Positions 1-9,236 of a stretch of DNA of 64,000 nt are shown here, one piece after another (the stretch's first letter is position 1; the number at the start of each line of letters is the position of its first letter). Both the position numbers and the translations under genes were made by a program. This stretch comes from Panonychus citri (taxonomy: Eukaryota > Arthropoda > Arachnida > Trombidiformes > Tetranychidae): the NCBI RefSeq assembly GCF_014898815.1, contig NW_026515549.1:806001-870000 (forward strand), in the 5' to 3' direction. The notes below the pieces were generated by a model that ran no database searches, was not told the DNA's origin, and saw nothing but the letters and a program-made list of their open reading frames with translations.

Positions 1-264
1 GAATTTGAACTATTAACAACCAAAGATTCGGGTGCATTGATTTGGTTGGAAAATTCAAACGGAAAAGTTTATAATGGTGCGATTACTGCGGGTCTAGCTA
101 ATTCTAAAGACGAGCTAAAGGTCGCTCGTGTTGACATTTACGGTTTTTACTATTCGATTGGAAAAATTCATGATATATATAAATTAGCATACGTACCAGA
201 CGGAAAGACCGAATATCCTAGTCACGATTATGATGTTTTGTGTCTCAAGGATTTCGCTCTTTGA
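1..264 (+). CDS. DM9-domain (DUF3421) protein, 3' part of last exon
   Basis: The reading frame is open from the first base to a TGA at 262-264, so this is the end of a gene that begins left of the window. The 87 residues resemble the C-terminal half of the three DM9 proteins that follow: an E-F-x-L-L-T start, a central LIWLENSNG block, a G-x-I-x-x-G block and a closing Y-D-V-L-C-L-K-D motif. DM9 repeats are known from insect and mollusc proteins, some of them mannose-binding or parasite-responsive; the function here is inferred only at family level. It is the first member of a tandem array on the plus strand. Confidence 0.8.
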   Translation, partial: EFELLTTKDSGALIWLENSNGKVYNGAITAGLANSKDELKVARVDIYGFYYSIGKIHDIYKLAYVPDGKTEYPSHDYDVLCLKDFAL

Positions 265-906
265 AAATCTTATTCAATAAAATTTAAATTATGTTTACTT
301 ATTTAGATTTTGATACTTAATAACTATTGTAACAAATATCTAAGTTTCATTAGTTGTCAAACTTTTCTGGTTCAATATTTTACGATTAAAAGATGAGACT
401 TTACTCTTTACCAAAGTTGATGCTCTTAGTCAAGGGCGTTAATTAGCACGAAGTAATCTAATTGTTTGAAACTTTTCCAATTCATTTTTCCCATTTACAT
501 GTTGACTATTTTTATTATTATTAAGATAATTACAAGGGTAGATTACGTTTAATCGATAAGAATTTATCTGATTTCGCCACCGGTTTTAGGTCCTAATGTC
601 CCAAAACGGTTACTGATCGTGATATCAAACTAAAATAACATGTCGTTATCGGGAACCAGAAAAACTAATCAATAAAGATATTTATCGAAATTTCTCAACG
701 ATCTAATTTCTAATGTTGATTCAAAACAATTAAAATCATGGATAAGAATATTAATCAAAGAGGTTTTTTTTACTTGATAAAGGTATTTAACTGATTACTA
801 CTTAGTGTAACGGTAGCATTTTAATACTTTACTTAATTGACTAATTAACCCATTTCTTACAAAGCTTAAATTGTGTTGAGTATTTATTTCATATTCATTG
901 ACAAAA
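265..906. other. Intergenic, between DM9 genes 1 and 2
   Basis: AT-rich sequence with scattered stops in all frames. I see no gene, RNA or repeat here. It must hold the 3' end of the first DM9 gene and the promoter of the second. Confidence 0.6.
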
Positions 907-1636
907 ATGGTTCTTATTGATTTATCGAGAAAAGCGATTATGTTGATCGCTGCATCGTTATTAGTTGGACTGGTCATCTGTATCTCTATTTTGGTTCCTC
1001 ATCTGCAACAATCACCATCAACACCAACGATTTCAGTCGTACAAAAAGGTTCGTAATCTCGTTTAGTCTCTCGTGAAAATCAACATTGAAAAGAAACTTG
1101 AGCCAAAATTAGATTTTAATTATAATTTGCTCTCTTCGTTTTTAGAAGTACTTTCGAATTTTTTTGTTCCAAGATGGACTCGTTATACTTCGTCCTTTTC
1201 GATCGAAAACGCTTTCGTTGCTGATATTGACGCAAACCATCAGCCGATTTATATTTGTCGAGCTGTGTATTCTTCTTATGTGTTCGACGAAGATATTGAC
1301 CTAATTCCAGGACTTTTTGATCCAAAGAAAGGCGTTTGTATCATTTCTTATGGTTATTCTGCTTACGAATACAAAGAGTTCCAAGTGCTGACTACTGAAG
1401 ACCAGTCATCTTTGATTTGGGTGGAAACATCTCATGGAATAGCACCAGAAGGAGTGGTCATTGGAGGTCAAACAACTAAAGAAGATGAACTACCAATAGC
1501 TAAATTTGAAAAAGAAGGTCAAATACTGATTGGTAGCGTTCATGATCGATATGGTTTAGCTTTCGCTGCTTTCGAAGGAACAGAAACTGAAAGTTCTTAT
1601 TACCATGTACTTTGCATGGAAGAGATTACGATATAA
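907..1636 (+). CDS. DM9-domain protein with N-terminal membrane anchor
   Basis: Two exons, 907-1048 and 1146-1636, joined by a phase-1 GT-AG intron (donor GTTCGT, acceptor TTTTTAG), give 210 residues. Exon 1 encodes a short N-terminus and one hydrophobic stretch (about residues 11-32), best read as a type II anchor or uncleaved signal. Exon 2 carries two DM9-like units: Y-I-C-R-A, a D-x-x-L-I-P-G-x-F-D-P block, LIWVETSHG, P-E-G-V-V-I-G-G and a closing Y-H-V-L-C-M. The next gene has the same intron phase and exactly the same length, so the two are recent paralogues. DM9 proteins are often lectin-like, but no sugar-binding activity can be read from this sequence. Confidence 0.85.
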
Positions 1637-1917
1637 AAATTTCATTTTAATTCTTCTGTTTTTCAGTCAAGAATTAGAGATTTTCTATTGTATATTTATT
1701 ACATGTAATATCTTTTACCATTGAGTTGATTAAAGTTTTTCTAATGGGTTGATAACTTTAATCTTGCTAGAAATCACATTGTCTTGTTGATTGAGGTGTT
1801 TCTTTATCCAATTGATCGTTAATTGCTACTGTTTTACTCGAGAATAGAATATTTTCATTCCTGTTGATGTGAGAATCAACTTAATTGTCCATTTTACATA
1901 TTCCATCAGTGATTAAC

Positions 1918-2601
1918 ATGATAGATTTAAGAAAATTGTCTAAAAAGACTATCGGAATCGGTGTTTTTTCTTTAGTTGGATTATCACTTTCTCTTTGCAT
2001 TTTGGTCCTGATACTTGGAAAATCATCTTCAAAATCCTCACCATTAATAGAAAAAGGTGAGTTATTAATCTTTAGAATAGTAGATGAGGTTTAATGTTTA
2101 TTTCCAGAGAAAATTTTATCCCAATTCAAGGTTCCAAAATGGATTAATCATGAGAACCCTGAAGAAATGAAAAATGCTTTCATAGCTGATAACAATTCAG
2201 ATAATGAGACAATTTATATCTGTCGAGCAAATCATGGATTCGAAGTATTTTCGATTGATATTGAACTTATTCCAGGCGTTTTCGATCCAGTACGAAAAAT
2301 TTGTACAATTTCTACTGGTCAAAGTGCCTACGAATATACTAAATTTGAAGTGCTAACGGTAGCAGATGAATCATCATTAATGTGGATTCAATGCTCGAAT
2401 GGTGAATTACCTCTTGGCTCAGTTGTTTCGGGTATATCGGTTACAGATGATGAAGTACCAATTGCGAAATTGCATCACAAAGGAACAACTTGGATCGGTC
2501 GAGTTCAAATAAGAGATCACGAAGCTTATGCTACTTTCGATGGAGCCCAAGTTATTCAACCTTATTACCATATTCTGAGTTTACGGGACATTTCATTGTG
2601 A
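1918..2601 (+). CDS. DM9-domain protein with N-terminal membrane anchor, paralogue
   Basis: Exons 1918-2056 and 2108-2601, phase-1 intron of 51 bp (donor GTGAGT, acceptor TTTCCAG), 210 residues. The start is the ATG at 1918, because only this one gives the exon 1 phase that fits exon 2. Residues about 13-35 form one hydrophobic helix after a lysine-rich start. The extracellular or lumenal part repeats the DM9 blocks of the upstream gene (Y-I-C-R-A, I-E-L-I-P-G-V-F-D-P, L-M-W-I-Q, Y-H-I-L-S-L). Intron position, phase and protein length match the preceding gene, which supports tandem duplication. Confidence 0.85.
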
Positions 2602-3150
2602 TAACACGTGAATTGCGATCTAATCAAAACAATTAAACACCCAAATAATTATCTCGACACATTATCAACATGATGATAACTATTTAGTTCAATTAAAACA
2701 ATGGGCGTCTTTCAACTGTGATAAACAATAAATCTCTTGGAGTTTTAATTTGATTACTTTGTGAAGAGGCTCACAAAATTAGCTAATCAAATTACTAAAT
2801 CAAAATCAAAATCAAGATTAAAGTGATCAATTTCTGATTCACTTTGTTAAAATTTAATTCGACAATTGAAATCCTCCCGAAAAGTGTCATCAAATTATTT
2901 TATTAATATTTTCAAGGTTTTTTTAATTAGTTGATGATCTGATAATCGTTAAACTCCTACAAATAAATAATTTAAATAAAACAATCGTAAATATCCAACC
3001 CATGATCCGCCCCGAATTATCAGTCAGTTTGATTGATCAATGACTGAATTTAAACATTAGTTGATTGTACAGGTAATTAGACTGTTTGTTTGTTGTAATT
3101 ATTGTAGTTCTTTTTTTTCTTGTGTAAATTAATCCAATTCAAGTGAAATC
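2602..3150. other. Intergenic, between DM9 genes 3 and 4
   Basis: AT-rich with no open frame of note and no repeat that I can recognise. The start of the next DM9 gene follows at 3151. Confidence 0.5.
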
Positions 3151-3787
3151 ATGTCTTCACTTAGATTCACAGTTAGTTTATTACTTCAAATATTGTCGAT
3201 AATTTTGGTCAGTACAAGTGTCTATTCAAGTATCGTTGACGGTAAGTGTTCAACTGATTAGTTTGAGAATAATAATAAGCTAATTGCTGAATTTTCTTGA
3301 AATAGATCTAAACAATCGTCGAAACACTGACTATCCAAAGTGGATCGAAAGCAATGGTCCAATAGTGGACACTGCAGCAGTTAATATCGGTGATTTTGAT
3401 CGAAATCAACCAATTATTTGTCGAATTGCGATTGCTGAAGCTCTAATTCCAGGTAGTGTCAATGCTACGAGTGGCCTTTGTCAAGCTACTTGGAAGGGGC
3501 AAGTCGTCACATCAATGTCGACCGAATATCTTTCTGGGCCAATAAAACGTCTCGTCTGGGCTGAATCCAATAGAGGAAACATTCCCACCGGTGCCGTTAT
3601 CGGCGGAGTGACAAGTGATGGAGTTAAAATCTACATCATTAGAATCAGGAAAGACGCAAATTCCAAAGACTTTCTCGGAGGTAAAATAATCAAAGGAGAT
3701 AAACAAGGATCAGTAATTAAAGAGGGCAAAGAATTCACAACTCCAACTTATGAAGTTCTATGTTTACAAACAATCATCTTTCCTTAA
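3151..3787 (+). CDS. Secreted DM9-domain protein, divergent paralogue
   Basis: Exons 3151-3241 and 3306-3787, phase-1 intron (donor GTAAGT, acceptor AAATAG), 190 residues. Exon 1 encodes a signal peptide (hydrophobic core LLLQILSIILV, then small residues), unlike the membrane-anchored neighbours. Exon 2 keeps the DM9 pattern: I-I-C-R-I, A-L-I-P-G, L-V-W-A-E-S-N-R-G, P-T-G-A-V-I-G-G and a closing Y-E-V-L-C-L-Q. It lacks the D-P-x-K-x-x-C linker seen in the two paralogues and has a longer glycine- and lysine-rich segment near the end. It is the last gene of the array and is probably secreted. Confidence 0.85.
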
Positions 3788-4186
3788 ATTGTAAAGTTTA
3801 AAAAGTGAAATGAATTGAATTCAAAAGCTAATATAAGCTTTTATTAAATTCTTGTAAACGGATAACATTAAATTAATTTAATTTACGATTCTCTATTCGG
3901 TAGAAAAATCTTGTGATGTCTAATTGAGTGGCAAATGTTAATTGCTTGATAACAAAGATCAAAACAAACTAATCAATCTAATTGTATTTCATCAAGAGTC
4001 GCAAACAACTATTTCGTAGAGAGAGAAACCTGGAGGATGAAAAGAAAGGCTTTCTGGTAGTAACCATGACAACTGGTTTTTAATTAGTTATCAGTATAAA
4101 AGGATAAGTTTAATTAACTTGATTCATTATTAAAATTGTTACGAATCTTTAAAGATCAAGTGTTAATATATAAATCAAGTATTGTT
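3788..4186. other. Intergenic, DM9 cluster to C1 gene
   Basis: AT-rich, no gene seen. An upstream exon of the C1 gene could lie here, but no acceptor or start can be chosen with confidence. Confidence 0.5.
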
Positions 4187-5341
4187 ATGCCTTGTAAAGT
4201 TCATTTGGTTGCTGGACACAAGTTCCAAGCTACTTTGTTGACCAGCCTGACATTTTGTTCCCATTGTGATGGATTCATTTATGGATTTGGAAAACAAGGT
4301 TACCAATGTAAAGGTGAATTTCTTGTAGGGTCAACAGGTTCCTTTCTCAATCTAAACTATTGATATTTCTATTTGATTCTAATCAACAGAATGTATTTGT
4401 GTTGTCGGTAAGATCTTAGTTAATGGTTGGAGGTGGAGCTAACGGCTATTCGTCACACTTATCCCTTTGTTTGTTTAAATTAGGTTAGGTTAGGTCTTCA
4501 TTAAAAGGGTCAAAATCGACATAGGAAGGCCCGGAGGGCCTGAGACAATCAAACGGGCACACAAGCAACCTAAAATTCAACTTAATTTTTCAATTTAAGC
4601 TGACGGACACTATCGATAAGTGTGTAGAATAACCATTGGCTCCACCTCCAACCATTAACTAGGATCTTACCGTGTTGTCCATAAGCGATGTCACAGTGAG
4701 GTCGAAAATCAATGCAAACTAATGGAAAAGGTAAATACTGGTGATGGAGATTTATTATTATTTTATTATATTTTTCTATTAGTTTGTCTGGTATATTTTC
4801 ATCAATTGGGTAATGATTAATATTTTTTTTCATATTTACTATCTAATAGGATTCACCTTCTGAGAGTAACGATGAACGAGATGGACAAGTGACCCATAAC
4901 TTTGCGGCTCACACTTATTTCAAGCCTACTTTTTGTAATCATTGTGGATCCTTGATGACTGGAGTAATTCATCAAGGATTAAAGTGCAAAGGTAATCATC
5001 ATATCATTTAACAAATTGCTCTAATTTCTAGTTGATTGGAATCAGTTGAGCAACAGGGCCACTAAGCTCAATGGTGGAGCTTTCATGAGCCAAGCCTTTG
5101 TTTACATGAAACTCTCATAGAAAATAACTGCTTAGCAACTTTTACGTAATAGAAATTAAAATTAATTCTTAAGGTTAATCTCACCAAATTAACATCATTT
5201 AACAGTAAATTCTCAAGGATGAAGTTTAATTTCATGTGATTAACTGTTTTCTTTTTCTCTTTTTAACTTTCAGACTGCGGAATAAATGTTCACAAGAAGT
5301 GTGACAAATTCATTAGCCATGGATGTAATCAACGATCTTAA
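4187..5341 (+). CDS. Tandem C1-domain protein (novel-PKC C1A-C1B type), exon 2 split by an insertion
   Basis: Exons 4187-4313, 4390-4405 plus 4679-4730, 4850-4991 and 5274-5341. Without the insertion the phases agree throughout and give 134 residues ending in a normal stop. The first C1 domain has G-H-K-F, T-F-C-S-H-C, G-K-Q-G-Y-Q-C-K, then C-I-C-V-V-H-K-R-C. The second has T-H-N-F, T-F-C-N-H-C-G-S, Q-G-L-K-C-K-D-C-G and V-H-K-K-C. Both keep the HX12CX2C...CX2CX4HX2CX7C ligands of diacylglycerol-binding C1 domains and most resemble PKC epsilon/eta. No C2 or kinase domain is present: the frame stops just after the second domain. It is either a stand-alone C1 protein or a relict copy of part of a PKC gene. 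A 267-bp element interrupts exon 2. Confidence 0.7.
4406..4672. mobile_element. 267-bp MITE-like element with 58-bp terminal inverted repeats, inside a C1 exon
   Basis: The left end 4406-4463 (CGGTAAGATC...CTTATC) is the near-perfect inverse of 4615-4672 (GATAAG...GATCTTACCG). The element is flanked by TGTTGT at 4400-4405 and 4673-4678, a 6-bp target-site duplication; offset by one base it could be read as 7 bp (GTGTTGT). Removing the element and one TGTTGT copy restores the C1 zinc-finger codons exactly, so this is a clean insertion. There is no coding capacity. The middle contains three TTAGG units (4480-4494). The ends contain a donor-like G|GTAAGA (GT at 4408) and an acceptor-like CTAG|G (AG at 4661-4662) after a pyrimidine-rich tract. 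Confidence 0.85.
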
Positions 5342-6206
5342 AAAGAACGACGAATGTCAATTGTCATTATTTGCCAAAATAGTCCAAATCTACTCGGATT
5401 TTTGCTGATTATTAATGATTTTGATTCTTAAAAATTTAAAATTCTCTAACTGTTCAACTACTCTGCTTTGTTTCTTTTGATCAATTAACTGCTTATTATG
5501 TGTTACTCAAAATTGTCAGTCAATAAAGACATTAAAGACCATGAAAGCTATGAAAGTATCATGATACTTTCGTAATGGTATTTTTACGAAAACACCATTA
5601 CGAAGATGGCTTTTTGAGATCTATACCGACAAAATATCGAGCCACTAATCATTTACTACGACGGACGAGGTAAATATTGTCATCAAAGAAAAACTTGGAA
5701 TCATTCGAACGCTTTGATTTTATTTTAATTCCCAGATCTCATGTTTAAAGTCACAGAATCTTCATTCGAATAAACTTGAATTAAAAGTTCATTATTTTTC
5801 TGAAAAATCTGGTTTACATATTACTATGAGTTAAATCAATATAGAATGAAACATTTATGAAAATAATCTTAGAATAACAAATAATATCATGAGTTCAGTG
5901 GTAAATAAGTTGAATTTTGTTTTTTAGTCATTGGTAATTTATCATAATTCCAATTATCACTGTTTATATCCGGGTTGAAGGTTAATAGATTGATTGATAT
6001 TGCATTGCTTTTCAATTGCTCTATTCAGCATTAGTCTTATCATCTCCATTAAAACAAAGAGTAACTTTTTTTATTCTTACTGTTTTATTAAAAGGGTTTC
6101 GATAAAAATGATTAATTGAGCACATGATCAATAATTTACATCAATATAAATATATTGATGTATTATGATATATGAGCAAATGTATGACTGACTGATATCC
6201 TACTTT
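5342..6206. other. Intergenic with two adjacent hairpins
   Basis: No gene seen. At 5552-5571 there is a perfect 20-bp palindrome (GAAAGTATCATGATACTTTC), followed directly by an inverted repeat with arms CGTAATGGT (5571-5579) and ACCATTACG (5594-5602). Confidence 0.6.
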
Positions 6207-6213
6207 TAACTTT

Positions 6214-6280
6214 CAGATAGCGGGATAAATTTTGTTAACGAGGTGAAAAACTCATTGGTTATTGACGAAATGCTCATCTA
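6214..6280 (+). pseudogene. Decayed duplicate of the last C1 exon
   Basis: From the acceptor-like CTTTCAG at about 6210-6216 the sequence follows the last exon of the upstream C1 gene (5267-5341) base by base with many changes: AGCGGGATAAAT stands for TGCGGAATAAAT, and GAGGTGAAAAACTCATTGG for AAGTGTGACAAATTCATTAG. The zinc-ligand cysteines and histidine are lost and an early stop is present. It is a dead exon copy, about 0.9 kb downstream of the original, and implies that a larger piece of the C1 gene was once duplicated in tandem. Confidence 0.6.
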
Positions 6281-7651
6281 AAAGGTTCGATTTTATCATT
6301 TCCATAAATATGATTTACCTTGAATTGCAAAAGTAAAAATAAAAATACGCACGAAAGAAAAATTATTGTGTCATTAAAACGATTTTTTAAACATTTTATT
6401 AGAAATCGGTATTAGAAATTCAATTCGTTTTCTTAAAAGTCTCATCGAAATATAAACAAATTTACATTAAAAGGTTCAAGAAAAATTTTCGTGAATCAGG
6501 TACAAATATCCGTCAACTCAAACACTGTGACTTTAAGCTGATTTTTTTTCGGCACCACTATTTTGATCTTCATTAACATATAATAAATAATATTAATATT
6601 GTGTAAAAATTGAATTAGAAACAAACAATTACAATTAACCTGTGGGGATAAATTTTGAGACTTTTTGTTTCTAACCTCTTGCATCAAGTTCTTGAAAATC
6701 ATGATCATGATCGTTCATTTTCTCGTGAAGGGTTACACATATTAACTATCAGAAGTTTAAACTTAATGGTAAAATTCAGTATACTTTTAATTCTATAAAG
6801 TTTTCATCAAATAGTCTCTTAATTAATCCTCTCAGGTTAGAACAAAAAATAAATCAAAATCGAAAAGAAAGTTTTTCTAATCATCTCACTAACTCCACCT
6901 GACGATTGTTTGTTGACTTTTATTCCTCCAGCTGATTGAGAGATGAAAACTTTGTGTTTCCATGAATGAGCTCAATCTAATTCTCAATCTGTCTCACTAA
7001 TTACTGTTTATATTATTCATTTGAAATGAATTCAATATTATTATCATTGATTGCTGGATTCGTTTTAGATCAACCTAATTACACGTAACCTGTTTTCTTC
7101 ATGATATTATCCTGAATCATCACATCGTTTTTAAATTACATCAAGTGCTCTTCAGGTTTGTTGTTTTTCTGTTAAATTAATTATTTTGCTTTTTAGTAAA
7201 AATCTAAACTAGAATCCGAAGGCAGTGGTTAGTTGATTAGAAAGGCAATCAAGTCTTTGTTGATATTCCTTCAACTGACTTCGGATTCTAATCTAAATGT
7301 TTATCTTGTGATTAATTGTTGTTTTCTTTTGTAGTTTCTTCCTCCCTTATTTGGTTCAATTTGATTCTCGGTTGATAAACTTTCCTCTCACATCCAGTTG
7401 AATTTCATTCACTTTGAATCTATGATCTATTTCCTGTGTGATTGAACTTAATCATTAGTGATTCATGAACCTGTGTTTGTTTATCATAATAGAATGTAAC
7501 TGGTTAATCATTTCCTTTTCCATCTCTCAAGAATCTCATGTACATGTATGAATCTAAAACTTGGTCCATTGTGATACTTGGATAATCAGTTCGTTAATCT
7601 ACTGGACAAACCAATTTTCTTGGTGATTATTTCATCAATCGATTAATCTGG
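6281..7651. other. Intergenic, upstream of PGAP2
   Basis: AT-rich with no gene seen. An imperfect inverted repeat lies at about 7210-7292 (arms AGAATCCGAAG and CTTCGGATTCT). The last few hundred bases should include the PGAP2 promoter and 5' UTR. Confidence 0.5.
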
Positions 7652-8504
7652 ATGAAAGCAACAAGGAGATATAAACCTTTACGCAAACATGATAACAATT
7701 TATTATGTAGTTTTACCAATTTAGCCATTCTCACTTCAGCTTTTCCTTTGGGTGGTTTCCTATTCTGTGTATTCTGGTCTCTAATATTTAATTTTCACGA
7801 ATCGACATCAACCCATTGTCAGGTTTCCAATTATCTGCCATCAATTAGTGCAGCGGTTGGATCATATTCACCTCAGAAATATGTTTGGCGTTTCTGTATC
7901 GCGATACACTCAGCACCAAGATATTTAATCGCTTACATGTATTATAACCTCGTACATGGATCATTGATCATTTATCTTGTTAATCTGGTTGAAGTTTCAA
8001 GTCTAATTGGATTGACATTCATTTCATCAACTGAAAATAACTGTAAGCTTTAAGTTAACATTTTGTAAGCTCAGAAATGCGAAACTATCACTGAACTTTC
8101 ATTGTTAATGATGAACTTTCAATGAAATCTTTCAATTGGCTGGATAATTTGATTCCAATCAAACTAATTTACTTTTATTTTCCCTTGAAACAGTTCTTCA
8201 TGCTTCCAGTTTCGCTCTTTTCATCATAACTGGATTCATCGGAATGACTCTGGTCACTGATTTTTCATTCAATTCAAAGAAAGTTAAATCCCTCATGGTT
8301 TACATTAATCTGATCTCAACCGGATTAGCAATCTTCTTCTTTTACAAACATAATTCGTACTGTGAACCCGGTGTGTACACGTTATTTGCTCTAAGCGAAT
8401 ACATAGTTGTCATTACGAACATCGTTTTCCATTTCCAGGCTTATTATGATTTCAAAGATTATGACATCGTTTTGGTCAATCGATTATCTTTGGCTCAATC
8501 CTAA
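7652..8504 (+). CDS. PGAP2: PGAP2 (FRAG1-family) GPI-anchor remodelling protein
   Basis: Exons 7652-8042 and 8194-8504 (donor GTAAGC, acceptor GAAACAG, phase 1) give 233 residues, close to the family length of about 250. The protein is a Golgi/ER multi-pass membrane protein needed for fatty-acid remodelling of GPI anchors; the molecular role is known from the family. Seen here: an N-terminal hydrophobic segment, the family block C-x-V-S-N-Y-L-P-S-I-S-A-A-V, W-R-F-C-I-A-I-H-S-A-P-R-Y-L, and C-E-P-G-V-Y-T-L-F-A-L-S-E-Y near the end, followed by the last membrane helix and a short charged tail. At least five hydrophobic helices are visible. It converges with the BCR/ABR gene downstream. Confidence 0.93.
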
Positions 8505-9236
8505 TATTTTATACACCAAATATTTTACATATTTAAACCAAGAATCTAATTATTATGAGTCTCATTAAGAATCAATTTCTATTTATACACAATAAGCAAT
8601 TAATCTCGATGTAAACAAAACTTATATATCTTATATTACCAAAGACAAAGTCAATAATAAATTAATAATTTAAATGAAGAAATAATTAATCGCTGATTAG
8701 CAAAAAGAAAAATTTATTCCATTTATTTGATATAATTTAATCACTTGACTTATTCTGGTTACAATTTCATGATGATTTAGACTTTGATTTCCATTGATTG
8801 TGTACGCAAATGGATTGACAAAAATTTTTATGAGTTTTGAAAGATTTTGATATGAATTTCGTGAGCAACGATTGTCATGCCTTAATTATGATCGTTTATC
8901 CAAAAATATCCTAATACAAAAAGTGATTGACAAAATAGGAGTTCGATGGACACAAAAAAGCTTTGGAGTGATGACAATGATGATGATGGAAAAAGTAAAG
9001 AAAAGGATAACAAAGGAACGTAATTAAGGTGATTAAGATTGAATTAAAAATATGACAACAATTGAAGAAACATGATTGTTACAAGAATCAATTGTCAATG
9101 GCAAAGGTGAAAATAGGTGATTGTTTGTGTCTTTTTTGTCTATTAATATTAAGAATAGGAATTTGTAGTACGATTTGATAATCTAATCAAATCTAATTGT
9201 CTTTGTTTGTGTTGATTAAATACTATTTGGCTACAA
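8505..9236. other. Convergent intergenic region, PGAP2 / BCR-ABR
   Basis: Both flanking genes end towards this AT-rich stretch, so it should hold both 3' UTRs. No gene or repeat seen. Confidence 0.6.

Noticed and set aside
4582..4833. Open frame of 83 codons on the minus strand
   Set aside because: It runs through the right terminal repeat of the MITE and antisense to the C1 exon; no domain and better explained by those features.
7210..7292. Imperfect hairpin that might be a microRNA precursor
   Set aside because: The outer stem (11 + 4 pairs) is followed by a large asymmetric loop, unlike a microRNA stem; no family seed recognised.
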